Shown: positions 38,016-48,498, counted from the stretch's first letter. The stretch: DNA of 64,000 nucleotides from an uncultured Idiomarina sp. (GCA_946885915.1 CAMPHF010000012.1:1-64000), one strand, 5' to 3'. A program made the numbers and translations. The notes: a model not told the origin generated them from the letters alone.

Positions 38016-40736
38016 TTGAACCGCATCATACTAGCCCTTGCTCTCGCGCTGTCTGTTTTTACACTTAGCGTGAGCACTCCTGCTCAGGCGCAACAATTAA
38101 CGCCTGCCCAAATTGAGCAGTTTAAAAAGCTGCCACGAGCTCAACAAGAGGCGCTCGCCCGACAGTATGGTGTCGATTTAAATACCATTTTAGGCCAAGC
38201 CGGTGCTAACGCTCAGCAGCTAAAAGATCCTGAATTAATGGGAGAACGCGAGCGCGAGCAGACAGAGCAAAACAACACTCCGTTAAACGAGTTAGACCCT
38301 GCCTCACTTGAACGCCGGTTAGCAGAAAACGATGATGAGTTAAAAGCCTTTGGTTATGGTTTGTTCGAAGGCGAACCAACAACTTTTGCGCCTGTTACCA
38401 ATGCTCCAGTACCAAATAACTACTTAATTGGCGCGGGCGATAACCTGCGTATTCAACTGTACGGTAAAGAAAGCCGCACATTAGATGTAACCGTAAATCG
38501 CGATGGCATTGTAACGCTAGAACAACTCGGCCCGCTTACGGTTGCAGGTTTGCGCTTTGATGAAGTGAAAGACTTAATTCGCCAAACCGTGCGCGAGCGC
38601 ATGATTGGTATGGAAGCCGTGGTGAGCATGGGCGAATTGCGCTCTATTCAAATATTTGTAGCCGGCGAAGCTTATAAGCCGGGCGCCTACACGGTTAGCT
38701 CATTAACCACTATGAGTCAGGCGTTGTTTGTGTCGGGTGGGGTAACAGATATTGCCTCGCTTCGCAACATTCAATTGAAGCGCGCTGGGGAAACCATTAG
38801 TACCTTCGATTTGTACGACTTACTCACCAAAGGCGATGCCAGCGACGACGCACAGCTACGTAATGGCGATGTGGTATTTATTCCACCGCGCGGGCCTATG
38901 GTAACCGTGTACGGCGAAATTATGCGCCCTGCACTTTATGAATTAAAAGGTAATGAAACTCTTGCCGATTTAGTTGAAATTGCCGGCGGTTTATTACCGA
39001 CGGGTTATGCGCAAATGGTGCAGTTGCAACGTGTACGTAGCGGCGAGCGCATTATTGAAACCGTGAATTTAACTGAGCAAGCCGACGACGTGCGTGCACG
39101 TGGTGGCGATGAGCTATTCATTCCGGCAGTCTCGGCGCAAGTAAGCGATGCGGTTACTTTGGTGGGTGCTGTTGCTCGCCCTGGTAAATATGAGTGGCGC
39201 GAAGATTTAATGGTAAACCAATTATTACCGAACATTGATAACGCTCTACTGCCCATTACCGACTTAGGCTATGGCTTAATTGTGCGCCGATCTGCCGATC
39301 GTCGAAGTATTTCGGTACTGCAGTTCGATGTGTCGAAAGCCATTAGCGGCGATGTAGAACACAACCTAGCTTTAGAAAAGCGCGACCAAGTGGTGCTGTT
39401 TAGTCGTTATGAGTCGAAAAAAGCCGAAGAAAACCAATTAAGCAACTTTTTACGCACCGAAAGTGAGCGCCAACGGGCCGAGCGCGAGCGCGTAATTAGT
39501 GAATATCGCAAGCAGTATTTGCAGAAATTGGTGGGTGAGCGCGCTGATATGCTCCGATCGCTAGAAGAGCAAAACTCGCGCAACCAAGCATTAGAAACTG
39601 AATTAACCTCTATTTTTGATACCCAGCCGGAAGCTGAAGAAGAGCCCGAAGGCGGCTGGTCTGAGTTTTCACGCCAACAACTGCTACAGCCTATTTTGTA
39701 TCAATTGCGTAACCAGTTTACCGCCTCGGGCGCGTTGCCCATGATTTACGTAGATGGTGAAGTGCGTTACCCGGGTGTTTACCCGTTAGCGGTAAATGCC
39801 GATGTGAATTCAGCTATTGCTGCCGCTGGTGGGTTGCGAGAGTCGGCCTATTTGGCTCGCGCTGAAATTACCCGAACCATACTACAAGATGGCGAGGCCG
39901 CCACCGATTACCAACCGTTTAATTTGGCTGCTGCTTTAAATGGTGAAGAGCTGGTAAAAATTAAAGGGCGTGACCGCTTAAATGTGTTTGCCATTCCATC
40001 GTGGCAGGACACTTTACAGGTTACCTTAGAGGGTGAGGTGCGTTTCCCTGGTACCTATTCGGTAAAACGTGGCGAAACCTTAAGCACCCTTATTGAACGC
40101 GCAGGCGGCTTAACCAATTATGCGTTTGAGCGTGGTGCCGTATTTACCCGCCGTGGTATTCGCGAGCAAGAGCAAAAGCAACTTGAAGGATTAGCCCAGC
40201 AGTTACGTCGTGAAATTGCTTCGAACGTAATTACTGACCAAGGTGGCACCTTTGAATATGCAGAGGTGAACCAATTACTAAGCGATTTAACCAAGCTCGA
40301 CCCGATTGGCCGGCTGGTGATTAACTTAGATGAGATTATTGCGTCGCAAAACGCCACCGCCGATGTGCAACTGAAAGATGGCGACCGTTTATTTGTGCCC
40401 ACTGAACAAAATACGGTGAGTATTATCGGTGAGGTACAGCTGGCTAGTTCGTACCGGTTTGATAGCTCGCTCAGTGTTGATGACTATGTTCGTCGAGCCG
40501 GTGGCGCGAGAGAAAAAGCCGATGAAGATAGGGTTTATATTGTAAAAGCCAACGGCGCTATTGTGGTGCCTGATGATACCGGTTGGTTTAGTTTTGAGCG
40601 CACCATTGTTGAACCCGGCGATACTATTGTGGTTCCGTTAGATACGCAATACGTGAATAACCTGGAAGTGTGGAGTACCGCCACCCAGATTATGTATCAG
40701 GTGGGTGTCGCTCTGGCCGCTATCAACGGCTTGTAA
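38016..40736 (+). CDS. Wza-type polysaccharide export protein with multiple SLBB domains (WbfF/OtnA-like)
   Basis: The 906-residue periplasmic/outer-membrane export component starts at TTG with AGGAG six bases upstream. It has a signal peptide (cleavage near AQAQQ), an export (PES) domain near 134-195 (NNYLIGAGDNLRIQLYGKES), and several SLBB repeats (for example VFVAGEAYKPGAYTVSS, MVTVYGEIMRPALYEL, VTLVGAVARPGKYEW, MIYVDGEVRYPGVYPL, VTLEGEVRFPGTYSV). A Glu/Arg-rich coiled-coil segment lies near 465-535. It is much longer than E. coli Wza and resembles the large proteins of Vibrio capsule/O-antigen loci. BIME-type repeats follow. Confidence 0.88.
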   Translation: MNRIILALALALSVFTLSVSTPAQAQQLTPAQIEQFKKLPRAQQEALARQYGVDLNTILGQAGANAQQLKDPELMGEREREQTEQNNTPLNELDPASLERRLAENDDELKAFGYGLFEGEPTTFAPVTNAPVPNNYLIGAGDNLRIQLYGKESRTLDVTVNRDGIVTLEQLGPLTVAGLRFDEVKDLIRQTVRERMIGMEAVVSMGELRSIQIFVAGEAYKPGAYTVSSLTTMSQALFVSGGVTDIASLRNIQLKRAGETISTFDLYDLLTKGDASDDAQLRNGDVVFIPPRGPMVTVYGEIMRPALYELKGNETLADLVEIAGGLLPTGYAQMVQLQRVRSGERIIETVNLTEQADDVRARGGDELFIPAVSAQVSDAVTLVGAVARPGKYEWREDLMVNQLLPNIDNALLPITDLGYGLIVRRSADRRSISVLQFDVSKAISGDVEHNLALEKRDQVVLFSRYESKKAEENQLSNFLRTESERQRAERERVISEYRKQYLQKLVGERADMLRSLEEQNSRNQALETELTSIFDTQPEAEEEPEGGWSEFSRQQLLQPILYQLRNQFTASGALPMIYVDGEVRYPGVYPLAVNADVNSAIAAAGGLRESAYLARAEITRTILQDGEAATDYQPFNLAAALNGEELVKIKGRDRLNVFAIPSWQDTLQVTLEGEVRFPGTYSVKRGETLSTLIERAGGLTNYAFERGAVFTRRGIREQEQKQLEGLAQQLRREIASNVITDQGGTFEYAEVNQLLSDLTKLDPIGRLVINLDEIIASQNATADVQLKDGDRLFVPTEQNTVSIIGEVQLASSYRFDSSLSVDDYVRRAGGAREKADEDRVYIVKANGAIVVPDDTGWFSFERTIVEPGDTIVVPLDTQYVNNLEVWSTATQIMYQVGVALAAINGL

Positions 40737-40740
40737 CGTT

Positions 40741-40875
40741 GTAGCCTGACGTTCTTAAGGCAGGCTATATGCCAAATGGTTGCAGTAGCCTGACGTTATC
40801 ACGTCAGGTGAGGTGTCAAATTGAGCAATGGTGTCTGCCTCGTAGATCGCACCTGATGCGGTAGCATCAGGCTAC
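40741..40875. repeat. BIME-like palindromic element (copy 1, with a partial copy in front)
   Basis: A full 91-bp element occupies 40785-40875. It begins GTAGCCTGACGT and ends with its near-inverse CAGGCTAC, and has two hairpins: CCTGACGT/ACGTCAGG with one mismatch, and CCTGATGC/GCATCAGG. A 28-bp partial copy sits at 40741-40768, four bases after the wza-like stop. Both outer ends carry GTAG, the head tetranucleotide described for REPs mobilised by RAYT transposases. The element may also act as a transcript end. Confidence 0.88.
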
Positions 40876-40915
40876 CTGCGTTCCGTGATATAAATATAGG
40901 ATAGTGTGAAGTCGT

Positions 40916-42082
40916 ATGAAAATTGCAGTAGCAGGGACAGGCTATGTTGGGCTTTCCAACGCCGTGTTGATTTCACAACATCATAAGGTGGTGGCGGTAG
41001 ATATTAATGCAAAGCGTGTAGATATGGTAAACGCGCGCCGCTCACCTATTGAAGATAAGGAAATTTTGGCGTTTTTGGCAGAGCGTGATTTGCAGTTAAC
41101 TGCGACGTTAGATAAAGCCGCAGCCTACCGCGACGCCGATTTCGTGATCATCGCCACTCCCACCGATTACGATCCGCAAACCAACTACTTTAATACTTCG
41201 TCGGTAGAGGCCGTTATTGGCGATGTGTTAGCGGTGAACCCTAACGCGGTAATGGTAATTAAAAGCACGGTGCCGGTTGGGTTTACTGCCGGTGCGCGTG
41301 AGCAATTCGGCACCGATAACATTATTTTCTCGCCAGAGTTTTTGCGCGAAGGGCGGGCGTTATACGATAACTTACACCCTTCACGTATTATTGTGGGCGA
41401 GCGCTCGGAGCGGGCTTCGCAATTTGCCTCGCTGTTGCTTGAGGGCGCGGTAACTAAAGAAGTACCGGTATTATTTACCGACTCTACCGAAGCTGAAGCT
41501 ATTAAGTTATTTGCCAATACCTACTTGGCCATGCGAGTAGCTTACTTTAACGAGTTAGATTCCTATGCGGAAACCCATGGCCTAGATACGCGTCAGATTA
41601 TTGATGGTGTGTGTTTAGATCCGCGGATTGGCGCGCACTATAATAATCCGTCGTTTGGTTATGGTGGCTATTGCTTACCGAAAGATACCAAGCAACTGCT
41701 GGCTAACTATGAAGATGTGCCACAAACACTTATTCGCGCCATTGTAGACGCAAACGCTACCCGCAAAGATTTTGTCGCCAATGCCATCATCGCGCGCAAA
41801 CCGAAAGTGGTCGGTATTTATCGGTTGGTGATGAAGCATGGCTCGGATAACTTTCGGGCCTCTGCTGTGCAAGGCGTGATGAAGCGTATAAAAGCCAAAG
41901 GCATTGAAGTGGTGGTGTATGAGCCGGTACTGCCGGATTCTGAGTTTTATAACTCCCGCGTTATTCGCGACTTAGCTGAGTTTAAACGCTTAAGCTGTGT
42001 GATTGTTTCAAACCGTTTGGCAGAAGAGTTATTGGATGTGGCCGGTAAAGTCTACACCCGAGATATCTTTAATTCAGATTAA
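40916..42082 (+). CDS. ugd: UDP-glucose 6-dehydrogenase
   Basis: Oxidises UDP-glucose to UDP-glucuronate. The 388-residue product has the Rossmann motif [38 protein letters not shown], the catalytic Cys in [16 protein letters not shown], and a C-terminal VYEP segment. This is the standard short bacterial Ugd layout and is distinct from the WbpA homologue at 19776. It is separated from the export gene by the BIME-like element, so it may have its own promoter. Confidence 0.94.
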   Translation: MKIAVAGTGYVGLSNAVLISQHHKVVAVDINAKRVDMVNARRSPIEDKEILAFLAERDLQLTATLDKAAAYRDADFVIIATPTDYDPQTNYFNTSSVEAVIGDVLAVNPNAVMVIKSTVPVGFTAGAREQFGTDNIIFSPEFLREGRALYDNLHPSRIIVGERSERASQFASLLLEGAVTKEVPVLFTDSTEAEAIKLFANTYLAMRVAYFNELDSYAETHGLDTRQIIDGVCLDPRIGAHYNNPSFGYGGYCLPKDTKQLLANYEDVPQTLIRAIVDANATRKDFVANAIIARKPKVVGIYRLVMKHGSDNFRASAVQGVMKRIKAKGIEVVVYEPVLPDSEFYNSRVIRDLAEFKRLSCVIVSNRLAEELLDVAGKVYTRDIFNSD

Positions 42083-42129
42083 TACGGCCTTAATGTTACC
42101 GATTTGAGCCGCTCCAGCAGCATTTAATT

Positions 42130-42150
42130 TTGTAACCTCAAGGGTTACAA
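42130..42150. promoter_or_regulatory. Inverted repeat upstream of cysD
   Basis: TTGTAACC and GGTTACAA form a perfect 8-bp inverted repeat around a five-base spacer, 35 bases before the cysD ATG. No T-run follows, so it is not a typical terminator. It could be an operator for the sulfate-activation genes. No regulator can be named from the sequence. Confidence 0.45.
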
Positions 42151-42185
42151 TAAACGCAATTTAAAAGACAAGGCAGTTGATTGAA

Positions 42186-43094
42186 ATGAACCAACACCGA
42201 CTAACCCACCTAAAAGCCCTCGAAAACGAATCGATTCAGATTTTCCGAGAAGTTGCCGCGGAGTTTGAGAAGCCCGTCATGCTTTATTCGGTTGGTAAAG
42301 ATTCTTCTGTGCTTCTGCATTTAGCGCGCAAAGCTTTCTACCCAGGCCCAATTCCGTTTCCGCTGATGCACGTAGATACAACGTGGAAATTCAAGGAGAT
42401 GATCGCATTTCGTGACCGTATGGCAAAAGAGTATGGCTTTGAGCTAATAACTCACTCGAATCCTGAAGGCATAGAGCGGGGCGTAGGGCCCTTCACCCAT
42501 GGTAGTGCGAAGCACACTGATATCATGAAGACCCAAGCTTTGAAGCAGGCGCTCAACAAATATAAGTTTGATGCGGCATTTGGGGGCGCGCGTCGTGATG
42601 AAGAGAAATCGCGAGCGAAGGAGCGTGTGTATTCGTTCCGCGACAAAAATCACCGTTGGGACCCAAAGAATCAACGACCGGAGCTTTGGAGTATTTTCAA
42701 TGGTAAGGTTGATAAAGGTGAAAGTATTCGTGTGTTCCCTTTATCGAACTGGACCGAGTTAGATATCTGGCAATACATCTACCTGGAAAACATTCAGATT
42801 CCTGAGCTGTATTTCGCCAAAGAACGGCCTGTGGTTGAGCGTGATGGCACTTTAATTATGGTTGATGATGAGCGTATGCCGCTTGAGCCTGGCGAGACAC
42901 CACAAATGAAGATGGTTCGCTTCCGTACCTTGGGCTGCTATCCATTGACGGGTGCGGTGGAATCAACAGCCGCGACATTACCGGACATTATTCAGGAAAT
43001 GCTGTTGACGAAGACTTCTGAGCGTCAAGGGCGAGTGATAGATCACGACAGCGCCGGTTCTATGGAGAAGAAAAAAATGGAGGGCTATTTCTAA
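42186..43094 (+). CDS. cysD: Sulfate adenylyltransferase subunit CysD
   Basis: Catalytic subunit of ATP sulfurylase, forming APS from sulfate and ATP. ATG 42186 gives [13 protein letters not shown] and 302 residues, the same length and opening as E. coli CysD. A TTG three codons upstream is possible but unnecessary. PP-loop motif [20 protein letters not shown], the signature [21 protein letters not shown] and the end [11 protein letters not shown] are all present. It overlaps cysN by one base. It sits here next to polysaccharide genes and not with cysteine-synthesis reductases. Confidence 0.97.
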   Translation: MNQHRLTHLKALENESIQIFREVAAEFEKPVMLYSVGKDSSVLLHLARKAFYPGPIPFPLMHVDTTWKFKEMIAFRDRMAKEYGFELITHSNPEGIERGVGPFTHGSAKHTDIMKTQALKQALNKYKFDAAFGGARRDEEKSRAKERVYSFRDKNHRWDPKNQRPELWSIFNGKVDKGESIRVFPLSNWTELDIWQYIYLENIQIPELYFAKERPVVERDGTLIMVDDERMPLEPGETPQMKMVRFRTLGCYPLTGAVESTAATLPDIIQEMLLTKTSERQGRVIDHDSAGSMEKKKMEGYF

Positions 43095-44512
43095 TGAGCC
43101 ACGCTAGCCCGTTAATTGAAAAGGATATTTTAGAGTACTTGCAGCAGCACGAGAACAAAGAGCTGTTGCGTTTTATTACCTGCGGTAGTGTTGATGATGG
43201 TAAAAGCACGTTGATCGGGCGCTTGTTGCACGACAGCAAAATGATTTTTGAAGACCAGTTAGCCGCCATTACTGAAGACAGTAAAAAATCTGGAACCCAA
43301 GGTGAACGTGTTGATTTGGCGCTCTTGGTAGATGGCCTGCAATCAGAACGAGAACAGGGCATTACGATTGACGTTGCCTACCGATACTTTTCGACGGACA
43401 AACGCAAGTTTATTATTGCTGATACTCCGGGGCACGAGCAGTACACGCGAAACATGGCCACCGGCGCGTCTACCTGTGATTTAGCGATCATCTTGATTGA
43501 TGCCAAACGCGGCGTCCAAACGCAAACACGTCGTCATAGCTTTATCTGCTCATTATTAGGCATCAAGCATGTGATTGTAGCTGTAAATAAAATGGACTTA
43601 GTTGATTACTCGCAAGAGCGGTACAAAGAAATCCAAGCAGATTACCTGAAGCTCGCCGGTAGCTTAGATATTCCCGACATCAGGTTTGTTCCGATTTCAG
43701 CTCTTGAAGGCGACAATGTGGTCAACCCTTCAGAGAAGATGTCGTGGTTCCGTGGCTCACCTTTGATGCAGTACCTCGAAACCACTGAGATTGATTTGCC
43801 ACAAGACACCGACGAGTTTCGTTTCCCAGTGCAATTGGTTTCGCGTCCAAACTCTGATTTCCGTGGTTTTCAGGGCACTATATCCTCCGGAAGCATAAAA
43901 TTAGGTGATACGGTTCGAGCCTTACCATCGGGCAAGCTAAGTACCATTAAAGAAATTGTTACCTTTGATGGCAATTTGCAAGAAGCCTTTGCTCCGATGG
44001 CTGTTACCCTGACCCTAAATGATGAAATTGATATTAGCCGTGGCGACATGATTGTGCGTAAAGACAATATTCCGCACACTTCATCACGTATGCGCGCCAA
44101 AGTGGTGTGGATGCACGAGCAAGCGTTAGAGGCCCATCGTGAGTACTACATTAAGTTTGCTTGCAAGTTAACCCGCGGTGAAATTACGACTGTGCATCAT
44201 CGTATTGATGTAAACACTCTAGCTGAGCAAGATGCCGGTAAGCTTGAACTGAACGAAATTGGTTTAGTCGATTTGCAAATTGCTGAGCCGGTGGTATTTG
44301 ATGCTTATCAAAAGAACAAGCAAACCGGTGCCTTTATTATTATTGACCGACTCTCCAATGTGACAGTTGGTGCCGGTATGATCGACGAGGCGCTGACTGA
44401 AAGCGACAATAAAGTTCTTCCGGCTGAGTTCAGCGAGTTTGAGTTAGAGTTTAACGCATTGGTTCGTAAGCACTTCCCGCATTGGGGTGCTAAAGACCTT
44501 CGTAAGCTTTAA
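43094..44512 (+). CDS. cysN: Sulfate adenylyltransferase GTPase subunit CysN
   Basis: GTPase that drives the CysD reaction. The 472-residue product has G1 [15 protein letters not shown] (about 31-45), G3 [15 protein letters not shown] and G4 NKMD, followed by two beta-barrel domains. It lacks a fused C-terminal APS kinase; that enzyme is encoded separately as cysC after the permease gene. Start ATG overlaps the cysD stop (TAATG). Confidence 0.97.
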   Translation: MSHASPLIEKDILEYLQQHENKELLRFITCGSVDDGKSTLIGRLLHDSKMIFEDQLAAITEDSKKSGTQGERVDLALLVDGLQSEREQGITIDVAYRYFSTDKRKFIIADTPGHEQYTRNMATGASTCDLAIILIDAKRGVQTQTRRHSFICSLLGIKHVIVAVNKMDLVDYSQERYKEIQADYLKLAGSLDIPDIRFVPISALEGDNVVNPSEKMSWFRGSPLMQYLETTEIDLPQDTDEFRFPVQLVSRPNSDFRGFQGTISSGSIKLGDTVRALPSGKLSTIKEIVTFDGNLQEAFAPMAVTLTLNDEIDISRGDMIVRKDNIPHTSSRMRAKVVWMHEQALEAHREYYIKFACKLTRGEITTVHHRIDVNTLAEQDAGKLELNEIGLVDLQIAEPVVFDAYQKNKQTGAFIIIDRLSNVTVGAGMIDEALTESDNKVLPAEFSEFELEFNALVRKHFPHWGAKDLRKL

Positions 44513-44524
44513 GTTGCACTCACC

Positions 44525-46264
44525 ATGACTTTAGCGGCGGCTGCCTTAGTCGGCCTTATCATGGTAATGATCGCGCTGCTGGTTCGCTTCCAGCAGCGTG
44601 CGTCAGCAATTTTCGCGGCTGCAATGTTGATTACGGTCGCCTGTGGTTGGGTTTCGGAGTTAAACTTACTTAGAAATGCAGCAAATCCGGGGCTAATGAC
44701 GCTGGTGATGCTGATTTTAGTGTCTTTTGCTCTTGAAAAGACCGCCTTGCTCCGTCGTGTTTCACGCTTTTTGTTTAGCAAGTCTGAATCGGCAAGTTTG
44801 GTGAAGACGATTGGCGTATCGGCGCTGGCATCTTCGGTTTTGAATAACACGGCTGTGGTTGCTGCGCTCTTGAACGCGGTGCGTAATAACCGCTATGTTC
44901 CTCCGTCTCGGCTACTTATCCCGCTCTCCTTTTCAGCAATTATGGGCGGCACCCTTACCCTGATCGGCACCTCCACAAATCTAATCGTGAACTCTATGTT
45001 TACGGATACTGGACATGCTGGGTTTCGCTTTTTTGATTTCACTTTGGTGGGATTAATCGTGTTACTTGGGGGGAGTTTGGTGCTGTTCATTACCGCGCGT
45101 TGGTTACCGCGTCAGGTAGATGAGAAATCAGAGTCTACGCAGTATTACCTTGAAGCCAAGTTGAGTGACAACTCGCCATTGGTAGGTAAACACGTTGAAG
45201 AGGCTGGTTTGCGGCACTTAGAAGATTTGTTTTTGACCGAAATTATTCGCGCGGATGGCAGTGAAGTGATTCGTCCTGTTGCGCGTTACGACGTGTTACA
45301 AGCTGGCGATAAATTGCTATTTACTGGTGATGTGAGCAAAGTCAAAGTCCTGAATCAGTTTCCCGGTCTCAGCTTGTTTGCCGATGACAGCGGCTTGGCG
45401 ACTCATAAGCTCACCGAGGTCATTGTTAAAGAAGAATCGGTATTGATTGGCAAAGCCTTAAAACAAACAGGGTTTCGTGCGCGTTTTGATGCTGCTGTAG
45501 TGGCGATTCGGCGTGATGGTCATCGCTTAACCGGTAAACTCGGCGATGTGCAGTTGCAAGCTGGTGATTTCCTATTATTAGCGACTGGTCCTGATTTCGC
45601 GTCGCGTACTAACTTATCGAAGAACTTTTATGTGCTTTCGGGCATGCAGCCGGATAATGTGCTTAGCGGTTGGCGGGAGCGGGTCACCATATGGGGCTTT
45701 GTCGCTATGATCGTTGGCACTGTAGTGACCGGAAGCTCGCTTTTCATGGGGGTATTGTTTTTACTCGCATTACTCCTGGTTACGGGGTGTTTGAATTTAA
45801 ACGAGATCAAGCGCCGTTTTCCAATTGAAATTTGGTTGATCGTGACTAGTGCGCTCTGCATCGCAAATGCTCTTGAATCCACTGGGTTGGCCGCGGCGCT
45901 GACCCACTTTGCGGGTACGCAGCTAGGCGGCTACACGCCTTATGTGGCATTTATTGGTGTCTATTTGCTAACGTACATTCTAACGGAGCTGGTCACTAAT
46001 AATGCTGCGGCGGCCTTGATGTTTCCTGTCGGTTATAGCTTGGCTATAGGTATGGGAATTGACCCATTCCCGATGGTTATGGGTATTGCTTTTGCGGCTT
46101 CAGCAAGCTTTGTCACGCCGTATGGCTATCAAACCAACTTGATGGTGTTTAACGCCGCCAATTATAAACTGAAACACTTTGTATTGATTGGTGCGCCTGT
46201 GGCGATTACCTATAATGTTTTAACCATTATCGCCGTGCCGTTTTTCTTTCCGTTTTATAACTAG
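44525..46264 (+). CDS. SLC13-family permease with TrkA-C (RCK_C) domains, putative sulfate transporter
   Basis: Inner-membrane anion transporter of 579 residues. Two hydrophobic halves (about 1-200 and 385-579) flank two cytoplasmic RCK_C domains (about 207-290 and 300-380). Motifs GTLTLIGTSTNLIVNSM and the symmetric TPYGYQTNLMVFNAANY are the paired SNT-type substrate sites of the DASS/SLC13 family. Its position between cysN and cysC strongly suggests sulfate uptake for PAPS synthesis, though other dianions cannot be excluded. Confidence 0.85.
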   Translation: MTLAAAALVGLIMVMIALLVRFQQRASAIFAAAMLITVACGWVSELNLLRNAANPGLMTLVMLILVSFALEKTALLRRVSRFLFSKSESASLVKTIGVSALASSVLNNTAVVAALLNAVRNNRYVPPSRLLIPLSFSAIMGGTLTLIGTSTNLIVNSMFTDTGHAGFRFFDFTLVGLIVLLGGSLVLFITARWLPRQVDEKSESTQYYLEAKLSDNSPLVGKHVEEAGLRHLEDLFLTEIIRADGSEVIRPVARYDVLQAGDKLLFTGDVSKVKVLNQFPGLSLFADDSGLATHKLTEVIVKEESVLIGKALKQTGFRARFDAAVVAIRRDGHRLTGKLGDVQLQAGDFLLLATGPDFASRTNLSKNFYVLSGMQPDNVLSGWRERVTIWGFVAMIVGTVVTGSSLFMGVLFLLALLLVTGCLNLNEIKRRFPIEIWLIVTSALCIANALESTGLAAALTHFAGTQLGGYTPYVAFIGVYLLTYILTELVTNNAAAALMFPVGYSLAIGMGIDPFPMVMGIAFAASASFVTPYGYQTNLMVFNAANYKLKHFVLIGAPVAITYNVLTIIAVPFFFPFYN

Positions 46265-46279
46265 AATTGACCATAAATC

Positions 46280-46903
46280 ATGTCAAATACCTCGAAACAA
46301 AACTCGCCGAATGTTGACATTGTTTGGCATGCTGCCGCGGTATCTCACGCTGACCGCGTAGGTCGTAATGGCCATCAACCTTGTGTGCTGTGGTATACAG
46401 GGTTAAGTGGCTCGGGCAAGAGCACTATTGCCAATGCGGTTGACCGCAAACTTTTTGAGCTTGGTTGTTACACTTATTTGCTGGATGGTGACAATGTTCG
46501 CCACGGACTAAATCAGGATCTGGGCTTTGATGATGTTTCGCGAGTTGAGAATATTCGTCGCATCACCGAGGTTGCACGCTTGTTTGTGGATGCCGGTTTG
46601 ATTGTCGGTACAGCTTTTATTTCACCTTTTATAGCAGACCGTAAGCAAGCGCGTGAATTGGCCGGACAGCATTTTATTGAAGTCTTCATCGATACGCCGT
46701 TGGAGATTTGCGAGCAACGAGACCCCAAGGGGTTGTACAAGAAAGCTCGCGCTGGTGATATTCCCCACTTTACAGGTATTAGTTCGCCCTATGAGGCGCC
46801 AGAAGCACCCGAAATTCACGTTCGCACCGCCGAGCTAAGCATCGAGCAGGCTGCTCAACAGATCGTCGATTACCTAGTTCATACGGGTATTGTTGTTCCA
46901 TGA
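46280..46903 (+). CDS. cysC: Adenylylsulfate kinase CysC
   Basis: Phosphorylates APS to PAPS. The 207-residue product has the P-loop [15 protein letters not shown] (about 40-54), [18 protein letters not shown], the substrate-binding FISPF segment, and [16 protein letters not shown]. These cover the full conserved core of stand-alone CysC (about 200 residues). Its stop overlaps the first possible cysQ start. Confidence 0.97.
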   Translation: MSNTSKQNSPNVDIVWHAAAVSHADRVGRNGHQPCVLWYTGLSGSGKSTIANAVDRKLFELGCYTYLLDGDNVRHGLNQDLGFDDVSRVENIRRITEVARLFVDAGLIVGTAFISPFIADRKQARELAGQHFIEVFIDTPLEICEQRDPKGLYKKARAGDIPHFTGISSPYEAPEAPEIHVRTAELSIEQAAQQIVDYLVHTGIVVP

Positions 46904-46920
46904 CGATGAAGGACTATTTG

Positions 46921-47682
46921 ATGATTTCTCAAACGAACATGGCGGAAGTAAAAGCAATTGCTCGGGAAGCTGGGCACGCCATTATGAAAATATACACCAC
47001 CGATGATTTTGGGGTGGCGTTTAAAGATGATGATTCGCCCTTAACCCGAGCCGATATGGCGGCCCATGAGTTAATTGTGGCTGGCTTGGAAAAGCTGAAG
47101 TTGGGTTATCCGATTTTATCCGAGGAATCGGCCGAAATTGATTGGGATACGCGCAAAAGCTGGGATACTTATTGGTTAGTAGACCCCCTTGATGGCACCA
47201 AAGAATTCATTAAGCAAAATGGTGAATTTACGGTAAACATTGCGCTTATTCATGAGGGAGAGCCAGTATTCGGGGTGGTGTATGCTCCGGCGTTGAGCGA
47301 TTTATATTGGGGTTGTTCATTGCCACAGCAGCGCCAAGCGCAATGTAACGATGTGGATATTAAGGTGGTTAAACCCGCCAAGCCGCTGCGGGTGGTAGGT
47401 TCGCGTTCGCATGCGGCGCCAGAGCTGCAGGCTTATTTAGACGGTTTAAATACCTCCTACGATATGGTGCCGATGGGCAGCTCGCTTAAAATTTGCCTGG
47501 TGGCGGCGGGTAAAGCTGACTTGTATCCGCGCTTGGGACCGACTTCGGAATGGGATACGGCCGCAGCGCATGCGGTTGCTTTAGGTGCTGGCGCTCAGGT
47601 GCTGGAATTCGAGTCGGGCCAGCCGCTACGTTACAACCAAAAAGCCTCGCTGCTAAACCCACACTTCATCGTAAAAGCCTAA
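46921..47682 (+). CDS. cysQ: 3'(2'),5'-bisphosphate nucleotidase CysQ
   Basis: Hydrolyses PAP, the by-product of PAPS-dependent sulfotransferases and reductases, to AMP. I prefer ATG 46921 because AAGGA lies about eight bases upstream. ATG 46900, overlapping the cysC stop, would add seven residues. The metal-binding motifs are typical: SEESAEIDW, then VDPLDGTKEFIKQNGEFTVN and WDTAAAHAVA. Its presence next to cysDNC and near two sulfotransferase genes fits a sulfation pathway, where PAP removal prevents product inhibition. Confidence 0.95.
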   Translation: MISQTNMAEVKAIAREAGHAIMKIYTTDDFGVAFKDDDSPLTRADMAAHELIVAGLEKLKLGYPILSEESAEIDWDTRKSWDTYWLVDPLDGTKEFIKQNGEFTVNIALIHEGEPVFGVVYAPALSDLYWGCSLPQQRQAQCNDVDIKVVKPAKPLRVVGSRSHAAPELQAYLDGLNTSYDMVPMGSSLKICLVAAGKADLYPRLGPTSEWDTAAAHAVALGAGAQVLEFESGQPLRYNQKASLLNPHFIVKA

Positions 47683-47687
47683 GCTGC

Positions 47688-47851
47688 GTAGCCTGCCGTT
47701 ATTACGGATGTAGCCTGCCGTTATTACGTCAGGTGAGATGCCCGGATTTGCAGCGTTGCAGTAGCCTGACGTTATTACGTCAGGTGAGGTGCCGAATTAA
47801 ACGGTGGTGCATACCCCATAGATCGCACCTGATGCGATAGCATCAGGCTAC
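47688..47851. repeat. BIME-like palindromic elements (one full copy plus two truncated copies)
   Basis: GTAGCCTGCCGTTATTACG starts at 47688 and again at 47710, both truncated. A full 91-bp element follows at 47761-47851. Its ends are GTAGCCTGACG and GCATCAGGCTAC, and its two hairpins have perfect 8-bp stems with TATT and GATA loops. The right end runs into the 3' end of the antitoxin gene and supplies its last codons and stop. Truncated copies in front suggest repeated insertion or deletion. Confidence 0.92.
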
Positions 47852-48139
47852 ATTTATTAATTTCTCGACGACTGGTTTTTGCTTATTTTCGGCAATCCAT
47901 GCGTCGTAATTCGCTTGAAGATTTATCCAGACGGCCACATTACTATCAATTGATAAAGCAATCCGTTGAGCTATTTCAGGTGTGCATGGGGTATGCCCAT
48001 TACAAAAGTTGCTCATTGTGGTTCGCGAAAGACCCAAAGCTCGTGCGGCGCGCGAAACTGATATCTTATTTTCTTCAAGCACTTGCGTGCGAAAAACAAT
48101 CCCCGGATGAATCGGGTTTCGTGTCATTTTGGTTTTCAT
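47843..48139 (-). CDS. higA: HigA-type antitoxin (XRE helix-turn-helix)
   Basis: Predicted DNA-binding antitoxin of 98 residues. The sequence MTRNPIHPGIVFRTQVLEE, then the helix-turn-helix SRAARALGLSRTTMSNFCNG, is typical of HigA/VapI proteins. ATG 48139 has an AGGTG site five to eight bases upstream; ATG 48127 (MTRNPIHPG) is the other candidate. The gene follows the toxin gene in HigBA order. Its final residues (VA) and TGA stop are encoded by the outer end of a BIME-like element, so its natural C-terminus may have been changed. Confidence 0.88.
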   Translation of the reverse strand: MKTKMTRNPIHPGIVFRTQVLEENKISVSRAARALGLSRTTMSNFCNGHTPCTPEIAQRIALSIDSNVAVWINLQANYDAWIAENKQKPVVEKLINVA

Positions 48140-48170
48140 AAGCACCTTAACTTAATCGACAGTGTCTAAA

Positions 48171-48479
48171 TTAGTGTTTCGATTTCAATTGCTTGCCATG
48201 ATAGTCGCGATAATCAACGAGCACAGCGCCATCGCTTGTTAGTTCAAAGGTTATTCTCCAGTTCCCGCTCACTTTTAGCGAGTACATTCCTTTTGCGCTG
48301 CCCTTTTTATGATCGAAGTTGGTACCAAAAATAGCTCTGAGATCTCGTGGCTGATGTGACGCCTGCAATACATCTAATATAGTGAGGACTTTGATAGTAT
48401 GAGCTTGTTGTATTCCACTATTATCGCCGTTGAAGTAAAGCTTTTTGAGGCCTTTATGAGCGAAGCTTTTAATAGCCAT
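48171..48479 (-). CDS. higB: HigB/RelE-type toxin
   Basis: Predicted ribosome-dependent mRNA interferase of the RelE/HigB superfamily, 102 residues. ATG 48479 gives MAIKSFAHKGLKKLYF, the normal start of this family. A longer in-frame reading would include the operator region and is rejected. Family features are PRDLRAIFGTNFDHKKGSAKGM, then YSLKVSGNWRITFEL and the end VDYRDYHGK. It precedes the antitoxin by 31 bases, as is usual for higBA. A 10-bp inverted repeat lies just upstream. Confidence 0.9.
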   Translation of the reverse strand: MAIKSFAHKGLKKLYFNGDNSGIQQAHTIKVLTILDVLQASHQPRDLRAIFGTNFDHKKGSAKGMYSLKVSGNWRITFELTSDGAVLVDYRDYHGKQLKSKH

Positions 48480-48498
48480 AGTTTGCATTCTTTTGATG

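Noticed and set aside
42130..42150. Terminator of ugd
   Set aside because: The stem is AT-rich with no following T-run; I list it only as an inverted repeat.
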